64,000 bases of DNA from DASRFR01 sp035651455 (GTDB lineage: Bacteria > Acidobacteriota > Terriglobia > Terriglobales > Acidobacteriaceae): positions 124,001-188,000 of the forward strand of contig DASRFR010000022.1 of NCBI GenBank assembly GCA_035651455.1. The letters run 5' to 3'. Within the stretch, counting starts at the first letter, position 1, and the number at the start of each line of letters is the position of its first letter. The notes beneath the pieces are model-generated. The model was not told where the DNA came from, ran no database searches, and was given only the letters and a program-made list of their open reading frames with translations. Below are positions 20,133 to 29,309 of this stretch, one piece after another. A program made the translations under genes and the position numbers.

Positions 20133-20534
20133 ATGCAGCGCATTAAAATCAAAACACAGAGGAAGCGGCAGATTGTCGACATTACCGATAACGTCGAAGA
20201 ATTGCTGAAGGGGAAATACTCTGGCGCATCCGGAATCTGCCATCTCTCGGTGTTGCACACGACCGCGGCGCTAACGACTGCCGACCTGGATCCCGGGACC
20301 GATCTCGACATGCTCGATGCTTTCGAGCACATCATTCCCAAGCTGCACTACCGCCATCCGCATAATCCGGAGCACGTGCCCGATCATATTCTGTCGGCGC
20401 TCATCGGCACTTCGGTCGCGGTGCCTGTGGACCGTGGCGCGGCGGTTTTGGGAACGTGGCAACGTGTGGTTCTGGTCGAACTCGATGGACCGAGGGAACG
20501 CGAAGTCGCGCTGACGGTTACCGCAGAGATCTAA
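20133..20534 (+). CDS. yjbQ: YjbQ/UPF0047 family protein (secondary thiamine-phosphate synthase-like)
   Basis: A 133-residue cytosolic protein that forms trimers in its family. The fingerprints are ICHLSVLHTTAALTTAD, LHYRHPHNPEHVPDHILSAL, GTSVAVPV and GTWQRVVLVELDGPR. The conserved His and Cys/Asp cluster could bind a metal. Weak thiamine-phosphate synthase activity is reported for the E. coli homologue, but the true role is unsettled. It sits behind leuCD with 15 bp between. Confidence 0.92.
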   Translation: MQRIKIKTQRKRQIVDITDNVEELLKGKYSGASGICHLSVLHTTAALTTADLDPGTDLDMLDAFEHIIPKLHYRHPHNPEHVPDHILSALIGTSVAVPVDRGAAVLGTWQRVVLVELDGPREREVALTVTAEI

Positions 20535-20559
20535 AATTCCCTCGCTTTCGCGGAACTTG

Positions 20560-20593
20560 AAAAAGCCAAGGCCGGCCCAGGCGAAAGCCGGCC
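20560..20593 (-). terminator. Terminator of the Kelch gene
   Basis: On the minus strand a 7-bp stem (GGCCGGC with GCCGGCC, 10-nt loop) is followed by TTGGCTTTTT, 20 nt after the Kelch stop codon. It lies in the convergent gap with yjbQ. Confidence 0.55.
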
Positions 20594-20613
20594 CGATCAG
20601 CCGAATATCCTCT

Positions 20614-21612
20614 CTACGGTGCGGGGGCGAGCACCCAGGTATCGTTCAGCAAGCTGTTTCCAAATTGCCCGCCGAAGATCACCACGTGGTGCAGCGCGAA
20701 ATCGTATGCCATCCCGAACGATTCGCGAGGCGGTGGGGACTGTAACGGTTGCAGCAGCACCCAGTCGCTACCATTCCATTCCCAGCTATCGCTCATGTCG
20801 ACGCCGCCTTCGCCGCCACCGAAGGCGACCACGCCTCCAAGATGCGGTTCATAAGCTCCTGCGGCATCGTAACGAGAGGGCGGCTGGCTGGAAGGAGATT
20901 CCTCGGTCCAATTCGTGCCGTCCCACGTCCAGGTGTTGTACACGTTCAACTCCGATAGGCCGGAGAACAGCACAACCTGGTGAATAGCGGGATTGAGGCC
21001 GACGACTGCGCCGGAACGCGCCGTAGGCGTGGTCGGCGGATTCAGCGCTAACCAGTCTGAGCCCGTCCACTGAAACATCTGGGTGCGATAAAAAGGCGGC
21101 GCGTAACCGCCGAACAGATCCGCGTGCCCATTCTTCGGATCCCCGAACAATTGCGGACCGGTGACCGCAGTCGGCAACTGTGTTGGGTGCGCCTGCACCC
21201 AGCGCATCGAGACTCCGTCCCAAACCCAGGTGTCGCCGCGATAATTGTTGCCGTCAAATCCACCGAACATCACCAGCTTGCGGCTGGGGGCGTCGTAAGC
21301 CATGGTCGCGCCGGCGCGGCCGGCGGGCGACACCGCCGTCTTCACCTGTTGCCAATGGCTGCCGTCGAACGTCCAGGTATCGGTGGGGTACTTGGTTCCA
21401 TCCCATCCACCGAACATTACAATTTTCTTGCTCACCGGATCGTAAGCCATAGCGGGAGCGCTACGCGCTGAGGGCGACTGCGCCGTATTCACCTGCAGCC
21501 ACCTGAGCGCCGGCGACGCAAAACGATCTTGTGTGAAAGCCGAAGGGACGCACAGAGCAATCAAAAAAGCCGTCACAGACAACAACCGCACGGAGCGGTG
21601 AACTTGCTGCAT
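20614..21612 (-). CDS. Secreted Kelch-repeat protein
   Basis: A 332-residue exported protein with a signal peptide ending near CVPSAFTQD and AGGAGG before the ATG. It has five or six Kelch blades of about 50 residues, each with MAYDxxxxKxVMFGG, DTWxWDG and W-Q/V. Together these should make a beta-propeller. Such propellers bind proteins or glycans, and no catalytic motif is visible. A likely terminator follows. Confidence 0.85.
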   Translation of the reverse strand: MQQVHRSVRLLSVTAFLIALCVPSAFTQDRFASPALRWLQVNTAQSPSARSAPAMAYDPVSKKIVMFGGWDGTKYPTDTWTFDGSHWQQVKTAVSPAGRAGATMAYDAPSRKLVMFGGFDGNNYRGDTWVWDGVSMRWVQAHPTQLPTAVTGPQLFGDPKNGHADLFGGYAPPFYRTQMFQWTGSDWLALNPPTTPTARSGAVVGLNPAIHQVVLFSGLSELNVYNTWTWDGTNWTEESPSSQPPSRYDAAGAYEPHLGGVVAFGGGEGGVDMSDSWEWNGSDWVLLQPLQSPPPRESFGMAYDFALHHVVIFGGQFGNSLLNDTWVLAPAP

Positions 21613-21844
21613 TGGAAACCTCCTGGGGAATTAAGCAGCGCGCAGGCGCGCGCAGAAGCGAATGCGCGAGAGTGTATCACGCTTTGCTCCAGATGGCGCA
21701 CCCATGGCGCGATTCACGCACCAGTAGAACGCACAGAAACAAGCCCGCTTTGTCCTGTGCAGCTGTTTCCAGCTAAGCTTTTGGGGAAGTTGCGTTCAAA
21801 CGACCTGACTATCGCATCAAAACGGGACGCGTGTGACACTACCG

Positions 21845-23299
21845 CTAATTCAGGCGGCAGACCTGCACGGCATCATTGTGATAGGGACAATCCAGTCCTG
21901 AAACGCCGGGCTGCTGCAGCACCACCCAACTCACGTTGAAGTCCCGTTGCAAGCGCTCGAAATCCGGCTGCTGAAATGTGTTCCAGCCCTTCTGCGCATG
22001 CGTCTCGCGCAACCACTCTTCGGCGTTGGGCGGGAACATGGTCACGGCGCCGCTGTCCTTCACATCGTCCGCCAGCATGCTCCGTTCGGCCACCGCGCGG
22101 AAGCCATTCTCATCCTCCCCGGCAATCTGCATGTGATGAGGATCGAGAGCAAAGATGGCCTCAGGGGGCGTATTCTTCCGGATCCACTCAAATGCCTGTA
22201 CCCACTTGTTCTTCGACGCCGTCCATGGCCATTCCACGTGCGCACTGGCCGGAAACAGCTGGCGTTGCGCGTAAAACATGCCGCCACAAAGCAGCCCGAA
22301 CAGCACCAGCCATCGCCACACACGTGTTTTCAGCAGGTACTCTCCCAGGAATGCGCCGCCCAGCAACAGCATGACGATGTACACCAGGTACAAGCTGCGC
22401 ATGGGCTGCAGGCGTGCGAGCATCTCGAACGGCGGCGTCGAAAGCACCAGCGCGCCGGCAACGTTGATCACCTCGAACACGATTGCCGCCCGGCAGAGCA
22501 CATCCACCTGACTCAGGCCGCGCGACTTTGCGATCCGGCTGAACCACCACAGGATCGCGATTGGTGCTAGCGCACCCACCCACTCGTACCATGCCCACTC
22601 AAACAGGTAATGGTTGTGATGCAGGAGCGCGACCTGGTGATAGGCAGGTGACGCGGCCCCTATCCCGAACGGCAGGAGCGCGGCTGCCATCATCGGAAGA
22701 GCGGCTGGCCTTGCATCCGCCATGCAGTGTTCAACCGCCACCAAGATTGCGCTGAACAGAAGCACGAACATCGGCATGAGCGGATGAATCAGCGCGGCCA
22801 GCACCAGGAACAACGCCGCCTGAACATAGTTCCGCTGCAGCACCTTTACGATCGCGAAGATCCCCGCAAAGGCGGTAAGGTTTCGCGGATTCAAATATTG
22901 GTCCATCACGTACAGCGCCGTGCCTGCGATCGGCAAAGTAAAAAGTGCCGCGATCAATCCCACCGCGGCCCACCGCGCCCACGTATCCGTAAAGCAGAGT
23001 GCGGTGAGCTTCCAGCAGGCGAGCAGGAACAGAAATATGGACGCCACATGCCAGAGAAAAAGCGCCCAGGGCAAAGAAAGATGTGTCAGCCGCACCGATG
23101 CCGCGATCAGGTTCGGGAAAAACGTGAGATGCGCGTGAGCAAGAAAGAATTGCGAACCGAAAGGGAAGAGCTGCGGATGCAGAATCTTCTCGATCCCCGG
23201 CAAGTAAATCTCCGCATCTTCAGCATAGGGATGGTAGCCGTGCACCAGCAGCGCGCCAATCGTGAGTAGCAGAAGGAAAAAGATTTTGCGGATGTTCAA
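21845..23299 (-). CDS. Polytopic membrane protein (DUF6798-like), glycosyltransferase-C fold suspected
   Basis: A 484-residue protein with ten or more hydrophobic helices and a soluble C-terminal region of about 110 residues. The start is TTG 23299 with AGG 4 nt upstream; the next residues NIRKIFFLLLLTIG suit a first membrane helix. HGYHPYAEDAEIYLPGI in the first loop has an acidic pair like the catalytic Asp/Glu of GT-C enzymes. The C-terminal EWIRKNTPPEAIFALDPH resembles the soluble tail of such membrane transferases. This is a fold-level guess only. Confidence 0.65.
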   Translation of the reverse strand: MNIRKIFFLLLLTIGALLVHGYHPYAEDAEIYLPGIEKILHPQLFPFGSQFFLAHAHLTFFPNLIAASVRLTHLSLPWALFLWHVASIFLFLLACWKLTALCFTDTWARWAAVGLIAALFTLPIAGTALYVMDQYLNPRNLTAFAGIFAIVKVLQRNYVQAALFLVLAALIHPLMPMFVLLFSAILVAVEHCMADARPAALPMMAAALLPFGIGAASPAYHQVALLHHNHYLFEWAWYEWVGALAPIAILWWFSRIAKSRGLSQVDVLCRAAIVFEVINVAGALVLSTPPFEMLARLQPMRSLYLVYIVMLLLGGAFLGEYLLKTRVWRWLVLFGLLCGGMFYAQRQLFPASAHVEWPWTASKNKWVQAFEWIRKNTPPEAIFALDPHHMQIAGEDENGFRAVAERSMLADDVKDSGAVTMFPPNAEEWLRETHAQKGWNTFQQPDFERLQRDFNVSWVVLQQPGVSGLDCPYHNDAVQVCRLN

Positions 23300-23454
23300 A
23301 ATACCTGTGTACCTGATTCGCGGGTACGGATTATGCGATTTATCTCTTGCAAAAGCTTACCATCTCCGTTCTTTCCGCTAGACATTAGTCTCTTGTCCGC
23401 TCTACAGTCCCGGGCCCGCAAGGTTTGCGCCTCCCGGCTGGCCCGCGTAGCATC

Positions 23455-23498
23455 TAACAGTAGCAACCATCTCTAGTAACAGTAGCAACCATCTCTAT
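23455..23498. repeat. 22-bp tandem direct repeat abutting a start codon
   Basis: Two consecutive copies of a 22-bp unit (TAACAGTAGCAACCATCTCT plus two bases; the last pair differs AG/AT). The second copy ends inside the ATG of the permease gene at 23497. Confidence 0.85.
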
Positions 23499-24738
23499 GG
23501 CAATTGCCACTTCCAACCGTTTGCGGCGCCGGCAGCTGGCGTTAGACGAGATGCTGAATTTCGCCTATGACACCTTCTGCAGCAACAAGGTGCGCTTTGC
23601 CTTGACCGCGCTCGGCATGGTGATCGGTACCGCCTCCCTGATTCTGGTCGTCACCGTGGGAATGACGGGTCGCCAGTACGTCTTGAACCAGATCCAGGCG
23701 ATTGGCGCGAACCTGATTTATGTGGACTATTCCGGCGGTGCGCAACGCATCACGGCGGTCGCTCCCGATCCCCTCACCGTGGATGATATGAACGCGGTTC
23801 GCGAGCGCGTTCCCAGCGTAGTGGCGGCTTCGCCCTTCGTACAGTTGAATGACCGCATCAGCGTGGGAAACGGCAAGGAGCAGGACATCCTGGTCTTGGG
23901 CACCTATCCCGATTACCGCAAAGTGCGAAACCTGGTGGTCGTCTCCGGGCGCTTCTTCGATGAGCAGGACGCGCAGGCGCGAAACAAGGTCGGCGTGATT
24001 ACGGAAAAGCTGGCCCGCAAACTCTATACCGATCCCCAGGATGCGATTGGAAAAGTCATCAAGCTCAGCGACCTGCCATTTACCGTGATCGGCACTTTTA
24101 AAGAAGGGGTGGAAACATTCGGTCAGTCCGAGGTGCAGGACAACACCATGTTGATCCCCTTGACGGTGAGCCGCTATTTCACCGGCAACAACGAAGTGAA
24201 GCAAATCTACTTCTCGGTGGCCACCCCCAATGACGTGCTGCCCGCAACCCGCGAGATCAAGCAGATCATTCAATCGCGGCACCGGCCCGAGTCCGTCTAC
24301 AACGTCGACAATCTCACGCAATTGGTGGCTGTCGCGGAGAAAACTGCCAGCGCTCTCACTGTCGTCCTTATGCTGGTCGCGGCCATCACGTTGTTAGTCA
24401 GCGGCATCGGCATCATGAATATCATGCTGGCGACGGTCAGCTCGCGCATTCGCGAGATCGGCATCCGTAAGGCCATCGGCGCCACCAACCGAGAAATCCG
24501 CTTCCAGTTTATGTCGGAGGCGGTGCTCATTTCCCTGATCGGTGGAATCGTGGGAATCATCATCGGCCTGGCGATCCCGTTCTCGGTACGCTTCTTCACC
24601 CAGTATCGGTTGCCGGTCTCCGGCCTGTCGGCGATTATCGCCATCATCGTGTCTTCGCTGGTGGGAGTGATTTTCGGCACCGTTCCCGCAACGCGCGCCG
24701 CGCAACTCGATCCCGTGGAAAGTCTCCGCTACGAGTAA
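23497..24738 (+). CDS. MacB/FtsX-type ABC transporter permease, orphan
   Basis: A 413-residue permease. An N-terminal membrane helix (FALTALGMVIGTASLILVV) is followed by a large MacB periplasmic domain (about residues 70-265). Three C-terminal helices form the FtsX domain, with GIGIMNIMLATVSSRIREIG and RKAIGATNREI. It belongs to tripartite-efflux or lipoprotein-export type systems. No ATPase or membrane fusion gene is adjacent. The start is uncertain: the called ATG has no ribosome binding site and overlaps a tandem repeat, and the ATG at 23551 (MLNFAYDTF) is more like family starts. Confidence 0.88.
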   Translation: MAIATSNRLRRRQLALDEMLNFAYDTFCSNKVRFALTALGMVIGTASLILVVTVGMTGRQYVLNQIQAIGANLIYVDYSGGAQRITAVAPDPLTVDDMNAVRERVPSVVAASPFVQLNDRISVGNGKEQDILVLGTYPDYRKVRNLVVVSGRFFDEQDAQARNKVGVITEKLARKLYTDPQDAIGKVIKLSDLPFTVIGTFKEGVETFGQSEVQDNTMLIPLTVSRYFTGNNEVKQIYFSVATPNDVLPATREIKQIIQSRHRPESVYNVDNLTQLVAVAEKTASALTVVLMLVAAITLLVSGIGIMNIMLATVSSRIREIGIRKAIGATNREIRFQFMSEAVLISLIGGIVGIIIGLAIPFSVRFFTQYRLPVSGLSAIIAIIVSSLVGVIFGTVPATRAAQLDPVESLRYE

Positions 24739-24765
24739 GCCCAAAGTTGTATTCGTATAACTGGT

Positions 24766-25299
24766 TTACTCGCTGAACGTCCATCTCGTCGCCGACTCGA
24801 CAAACTTCTCCTCGTATAACCCGAATACAACTTTGGGACGCACCACGAATACCTGGCCAAGTTTTGGGTCCAGGTGCCAGGGCTTGTATTTTCGGTGATA
24901 GGCCTCGTCGAGACTTTTGACTCGCGCCATGTCCGTGACTTCCTGGGCGATCCCTTCCACGACCGCGGCTGCTTCGGCGCGATCCGTGCAAACCACGCAA
25001 TGAGGATTCACCGCCAGATTCCGTCCTTTTCTCGACTGCCGACCGGTGCTGAAATAAAATTCCGAGTCCACCCAGATGCCCCATATCGGCATGACGTGCG
25101 GCGACCCGTCAGGCCGGGTAGTCGCCAGAAAATAGTTCCTTGAGCGCGTCAGTTTGTCCTCTGCCCACTTCCACGGCAGCATGCCCTTGGTTTGCGTGGG
25201 CAGCCCATATCCGGGCATGTACGGTCGGCTCGCGGACGGCTCAGACGTAGCCGCCGTAGCCGCTCGCTTGGTTCTCGCGGCTTTCTTTCGGGAAGGCAT
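24766..25299 (-). CDS. Pyridoxamine 5'-phosphate oxidase-like FMN-binding protein
   Basis: A 177-residue protein. The split-barrel core includes SRNYFLATTRPDGSPHVMP, WGIWVDSEFYFSTG, SRKGRNLAVNPHCVV and VVEGIAQEV. This is the general stress/F420- or FMN-binding family. The N-terminal 30 residues are Lys/Ala-rich and disordered (PSRKKAARTKRAATAA). I start at ATG 25299 rather than an upstream in-frame start that would add a Pro/Cys-rich stretch. Cofactor (FMN or F420) is not decided by sequence. Confidence 0.82.
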   Translation of the reverse strand: MPSRKKAARTKRAATAATSEPSASRPYMPGYGLPTQTKGMLPWKWAEDKLTRSRNYFLATTRPDGSPHVMPIWGIWVDSEFYFSTGRQSRKGRNLAVNPHCVVCTDRAEAAAVVEGIAQEVTDMARVKSLDEAYHRKYKPWHLDPKLGQVFVVRPKVVFGLYEEKFVESATRWTFSE

Positions 25300-25357
25300 A
25301 GCAGAATGCTGTGCGAAGGAGGGCGCGGCCGTCAACCGGAATTGCGGGCAACAATAA

Positions 25358-25379
25358 AGCCGGGCTGGTTGACCCGGCT
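25358..25379 (-). terminator. Candidate terminator between two minus-strand genes
   Basis: On the minus strand AGCCGGG and CCCGGCT flank an 8-nt loop and are followed by TTATTGTT. It lies about 120 nt after the stop of the small gene at 25499 and before the PNPOx-like gene. Confidence 0.5.
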
Positions 25380-25498
25380 CTTTGCCTTTGGGCTTGCCTG
25401 GCAAGGAACATTACGTCCCAACCAGACTGCCCATCGTTAACTTTTTTGTTTGGGCTCCGATTCGCTCGGAGCGTCTATGCAGTCGCTTTTGACTGCGA

Positions 25499-25777
25499 TT
25501 ACATGACCATAGCCAGGTTTTCCAGTTCATATTGAAGAACCGGCAATGCGCAGCCGGCCATTTCCACCCGGCCAGCGGCATCCATGGCTGCCTCGGGGGA
25601 CACCCCGTACCCCCGTCCCATTAGAAAAACTTGAAGCAGTTCAGCGGCTTCACGCGAATCGATCATGCTGCTTTGCAGGAGATCGTTTCGTAAAGCCGTC
25701 AACTCCGTCACCGTGAATTGCTCTTTCATGGCCGTCATCACCTCCGACCAATTTCGTTCCTTGTCAATTAGACTCAT
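25499..25777 (-). CDS. Small hypothetical helical protein
   Basis: A 92-residue protein with no recognised family. It is rich in helix formers (FTVTELTALRNDLLQSS, SREAAELLQVFLMGRGYG, SPEAAMDAAGRVEMAG), reminiscent of a small helical bundle. The start is open: ATG 25777 gives the form listed, while ATG 25729 (MKEQFTVTEL) has GGAGG 11 nt upstream. It has a possible terminator downstream and several hairpins between. Confidence 0.5.
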   Translation of the reverse strand: MSLIDKERNWSEVMTAMKEQFTVTELTALRNDLLQSSMIDSREAAELLQVFLMGRGYGVSPEAAMDAAGRVEMAGCALPVLQYELENLAMVM

Positions 25778-26015
25778 CGGCAGCCGTCTACGTTGCATGC
25801 AATTAGCATGCCGCAACCCGGGGTATCCAGGAAAAAGACCTGAGAACTGGGTCGGGGTTCACCTAAGACACTCGAAACATGCAAGTTCCAAGCGGTCGGC
25901 AGTAGGGTAATCGAGGGATGCGTTACCGCGAGACGCTCCCCTCTGCTGACCTTCTGCGTCAGTTTGGGACGAAAAGAGCCAAGCCTCGCACCCTGTGGTT
26001 GAGACGCGCGCGCAC

Positions 26016-26186
26016 TTACGAGGGTTCTGTCACCGCCTCATCGATCAGCAGGACCGGGATATTGTTCCGAACCGGATAGACCCGGTGACACTGCGAGCAC
26101 TTCAGACTCTCTGGCTCTTGCCTCCACACCAGCGGCTTCTTGCACGCTGGGCATACCAGGATTCGCAATAGGTCTCGGTCGATCAT
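26016..26186 (-). CDS. Trm112 family zinc-ribbon protein
   Basis: A 56-residue protein: MIDRDLLRILVCPACKKP at the N-terminus, then ESLKCSQCHRVYPVRNNIPV and LLIDEA. The two CxxC pairs (CPAC, CSQC) form a zinc ribbon. This is the bacterial Trm112/UPF0434 (YcaR) family. Eukaryotic and archaeal Trm112 activate methyltransferases, and bacterial partners are poorly known. No methyltransferase gene is adjacent. It is divergent from folD with 193 bp between the starts. Confidence 0.92.
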   Translation of the reverse strand: MIDRDLLRILVCPACKKPLVWRQEPESLKCSQCHRVYPVRNNIPVLLIDEAVTEPS

Positions 26187-26379
26187 GAGCGCATTTTACC
26201 CCCGGGCATACCGGCCCAACCAATGTCGCAAGATAATTTCGAGTCTCGAATCCCGATTTGCTTCCCGATAGAGTCTGACATTTCGCAAAGCTGACCTGAC
26301 CCCGCGCAAAGTGAAATTTGAAACTCACCGATCGGAGACGGTTTAAGATAAAGTCTCATTCCCACTACAAGCGAGGATT

Positions 26380-27321
26380 ATGGCTGCCATCATCCTGGAC
26401 GGTAACAAGATCGCTTCCGAGATTCGTGCCGAGGTTTCGGCAGACGTCAAGGCTCTATCCACGATGGGGCTGCGCCCGGGTTTAGCCGTTGTTCTTGCCG
26501 GGCACAATCCGGCTTCCGAAATCTATGTTCGCGGCAAGGTAAAAAGTTGCGAGGAAGTTGGCATTTACAGCGAAAAGCTGACGCCCCCGGAAGCCGTCTC
26601 GACTGATGAACTGCTGGAGTTAGTCGACGACCTCAACCGCCGCGACGATATCGACGGCATTCTGGTACAACTGCCGCTCCCTCGGCAGGCGGATGCGAAA
26701 GCCGTCCTCATGGCTGTCGATCCGGCCAAGGATGTCGACGGGTTTCACCCCATGAACGTCGGCTTCCTCTCGACCCAGCGCCCTGGGCTGGTTCCGTGTA
26801 CACCGGCGGGCATCATGGAAATTCTGAAGCGCAGCGGCATTCCCGTCGCCGGACGGGAGGCCGTGGTGGTCGGCCGCAGCGACATCGTGGGTAAACCGAT
26901 TGCCATGTTGTTGCTCAACGACAATGCCACCGTGACCGTCTGCCACTCCAAAACCCGGGACCTGCCGGGCGTGTGCCGCCGTGCCGATATCCTGGTCGCA
27001 GCCATCGGTCGGGCCGGGATGATTACCCGTGACTTCGTCCGGCCGGGCGCGACTGTCATTGACGTGGGCATGAACAAGGTGACCGACCGTGCCGAGTTTG
27101 ACCTCCTCTTCGCCGGCAATTCCAAGCGCGAAGAAACCTTCCGGACCAAGGGCTCGACGCTGGTGGGCGACGTTCACCCTGAGGTCGCGGACATCGCCGG
27201 CGCGATTACCCCTGTGCCGGGCGGCGTTGGCCCCCTGACCATTGCCATGCTGATGTCCAATACCGTGCGCGCCATGAAGCTCAGGCGGGGAGCCAATGTG
27301 CCCACGCTCTCGAAAGCTTAG
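26380..27321 (+). CDS. folD: Bifunctional methylenetetrahydrofolate dehydrogenase/cyclohydrolase
   Basis: A 313-residue enzyme that interconverts methylene-, methenyl- and formyl-tetrahydrofolate in the cytosol. Motifs: YVRGKVKSCEEVGI with the catalytic Lys, DGILVQLPLP, VVGRSDIVGKPIAMLLL (NADP site) and the C-terminal TPVPGGVGPLTIAMLM. GAGG precedes the ATG. It is slightly longer than usual (280-300) through an insert near residue 245 (FAGNSKREETFRTKGSTL). coaE follows 70 bp later. Confidence 0.97.
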   Translation: MAAIILDGNKIASEIRAEVSADVKALSTMGLRPGLAVVLAGHNPASEIYVRGKVKSCEEVGIYSEKLTPPEAVSTDELLELVDDLNRRDDIDGILVQLPLPRQADAKAVLMAVDPAKDVDGFHPMNVGFLSTQRPGLVPCTPAGIMEILKRSGIPVAGREAVVVGRSDIVGKPIAMLLLNDNATVTVCHSKTRDLPGVCRRADILVAAIGRAGMITRDFVRPGATVIDVGMNKVTDRAEFDLLFAGNSKREETFRTKGSTLVGDVHPEVADIAGAITPVPGGVGPLTIAMLMSNTVRAMKLRRGANVPTLSKA

Positions 27322-27391
27322 AACGGTTAGCCATGCGTATGGCACGTTGCGAGGCATCCATGAACAGCGGGCTCGATCGCTCCGCCACCGA

Positions 27392-28030
27392 ATGTTAAGG
27401 GTCGGCTTAACTGGCGGTATCGCGTCGGGAAAGTCCGTGGTCGGCGACATGTTTGTCCGGCTCGGCGCTCACCTGATCCACGCCGACCAGATCGCTCATG
27501 AGCTGATGCAGCCCGGCCAGGCGGTCTACGACGAGGTCCTCCGCCACTTCGGCCCCGGGATCCTCAATGCGGACGGGACCGTGAACCGTCCGCGGCTTGC
27601 CCAGGCGGCATTTGGTTCGCCGGGCATTGCTTCGCGAGTCGAAGAATTGAACCGAATCGTCCATCCCGCCGTAGTTCACCGGCAGGACGCCTGGATGGAC
27701 GAGGTCGCCCGCAAAGACCCGGCTGGCATCGCGATGGTCGAGGCCGCCCTCATCCTGGAAGCGGGAGCGGCGGAGCGCTTCGACCGCTTGCTGGTGGTGA
27801 CCTGCAGGCCCGAACAACGTGTCCAGCGTTTCGCGGAGCGGCTCAAAATTGATATGGAGACCGCACGACAGGAAGTCGAACGACGCATGGCTGCCCAGCT
27901 ACCCGACGAAGAAAAAATCAAGGCTGCTGATTTCGTCATCGATAATTCCGGATCCTTCGACCGCACCCAGGAACAAGTGATGAATATTTATCGGCAGCTC
28001 AAGCGTGAAGCGGAACCGGCAAGAATCTAG
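27392..28030 (+). CDS. coaE: Dephospho-CoA kinase
   Basis: A 212-residue P-loop kinase for the last step of CoA synthesis. The N-terminus MLRVGLTGGIASGKS carries Walker A, so I start at ATG 27392 rather than upstream in folD's end. DADQIAH appears as HADQIAHELM. EAALILEAG and TCRPEQRVQRFAERL match the CoaE lid and adenine regions. The ribosome binding site is weak, which suggests coupling to folD. Confidence 0.95.
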   Translation: MLRVGLTGGIASGKSVVGDMFVRLGAHLIHADQIAHELMQPGQAVYDEVLRHFGPGILNADGTVNRPRLAQAAFGSPGIASRVEELNRIVHPAVVHRQDAWMDEVARKDPAGIAMVEAALILEAGAAERFDRLLVVTCRPEQRVQRFAERLKIDMETARQEVERRMAAQLPDEEKIKAADFVIDNSGSFDRTQEQVMNIYRQLKREAEPARI

Positions 28031-28108
28031 TAACTTTGTAATGGGTAAATCGGCTTTTGTGATTAGCAATTGCCCAGACCCAAATCACGAACTCGATCAG
28101 GTTTCCCC

Positions 28109-29245
28109 ATGAGACTCTTACGCCCGGTTGTACTCGCGATTCTCATTGCCGGTGCTTTCTTTTATTTCACTACCTACCGCAACGGCCTTCATGCGCCCGG
28201 ATGGGTCAGCCGTCCGGCCAAGCTCGAACTGACCGAGGCTGCCGGTAATGACTCGCTCGACTCCGAAGAGCAGAACAACATCAAGGTCTATCGCTCGAAT
28301 ATTCCCGCGGTGGTCAACATCACGTCGAAAGCCGTCGCCTTCGATTTCTTTTACGGACTGGTTCCGCAGGAAGGCCAGGGATCCGGGTTTGTCATCGACA
28401 AGGAAGGCCACATCCTGACCAACTATCACGTGATTGCCGACGCACGCCAGGTCGAAGTGACGATGCACAACCGCAAGAAGTATCGCGCCACCATTGTGGG
28501 CAGCGATCGCGCGCACGACCTTGCTGTCATCCAGATCAAGGCCCCCGACCTGGTTCCCGCAGTCCTAGGCGACTCGCGCGATCTGCAGGTCGGGCAGAAG
28601 GTGTATGCGATCGGCAATCCCTTCGGGCTCTCAGGTACTATGACTCGCGGCATTGTCAGTTCGATTCGCCCGGTGCAGGAGCCGGACGGGCCGCGCATCG
28701 ACGAAGCAATCCAGACCGATGCCGCCATTAATCCCGGTAATTCCGGAGGTCCGCTCATGAATTGGCACGGCGAGGTCATTGGCATCAACACCATGATCCT
28801 CTCCAGCGTCGGTCAAAGCGCCGGCATCGGCTTCGCCATCCCCATCAATACTGCCAAGGCAGTTCTGAACGACCTGGTCACAATTGGCCGGGTGCGGCGT
28901 CCTGCCCTGGGCATACGCACCATCCCGATTGGGCCCGAATTGGCCGACCAGATGGGTCTCCCCACTGACTACGGTCTGCTGATCGTGCAAGTGCTCCCGG
29001 GAAGCTCGGCCGAACATGCCGGCTTGCGGGGCGGCAGCGAACGCGCTTACCTGGGCAACATTCCCATCATGCTGGGCGGCGACCTGATTGTCGCCATCGA
29101 TGGAGAAAAGATTGCCGACCAGCAGGACTTGGCCCAAATCATGAATAACCACCGCGCCGGCGACACGGTGCACGTCACCATCTACCGCGGGAAAAAGAAG
29201 ATGGATGTGGACGTGGTGCTGGGCGAAGCCCGGGAACAAGTCTAA
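28109..29245 (+). CDS. Membrane-anchored HtrA/DegQ-type serine protease
   Basis: A 378-residue envelope protease. A membrane anchor lies at residues 4-22. The trypsin-like domain has the triad His107 (LTNYHVIAD), Asp137 (RAHDLAVIQ) and Ser212 (NPGNSGGPL). One PDZ domain follows (about 275-370: GLLIVQVLPGSSAEHAGLRG, GDLIVAIDGEKI). It should degrade misfolded periplasmic proteins or act in regulated proteolysis. ATG 28109 is chosen over a TTG 39 nt upstream. Confidence 0.94.
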   Translation: MRLLRPVVLAILIAGAFFYFTTYRNGLHAPGWVSRPAKLELTEAAGNDSLDSEEQNNIKVYRSNIPAVVNITSKAVAFDFFYGLVPQEGQGSGFVIDKEGHILTNYHVIADARQVEVTMHNRKKYRATIVGSDRAHDLAVIQIKAPDLVPAVLGDSRDLQVGQKVYAIGNPFGLSGTMTRGIVSSIRPVQEPDGPRIDEAIQTDAAINPGNSGGPLMNWHGEVIGINTMILSSVGQSAGIGFAIPINTAKAVLNDLVTIGRVRRPALGIRTIPIGPELADQMGLPTDYGLLIVQVLPGSSAEHAGLRGGSERAYLGNIPIMLGGDLIVAIDGEKIADQQDLAQIMNNHRAGDTVHVTIYRGKKKMDVDVVLGEAREQV

Positions 29246-29309
29246 GAACTGGCAGATCTGTGTCTCGATCTTGCCTGACGCCGTAACACGAACTGCTGGC
29301 TACTGATCC

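Noticed and set aside
26038..26328. 96-codon minus-strand frame overlapping the Trm112 gene
   Set aside because: It has no family features; the overlapping 56-residue zinc ribbon frame is clearly the real gene.
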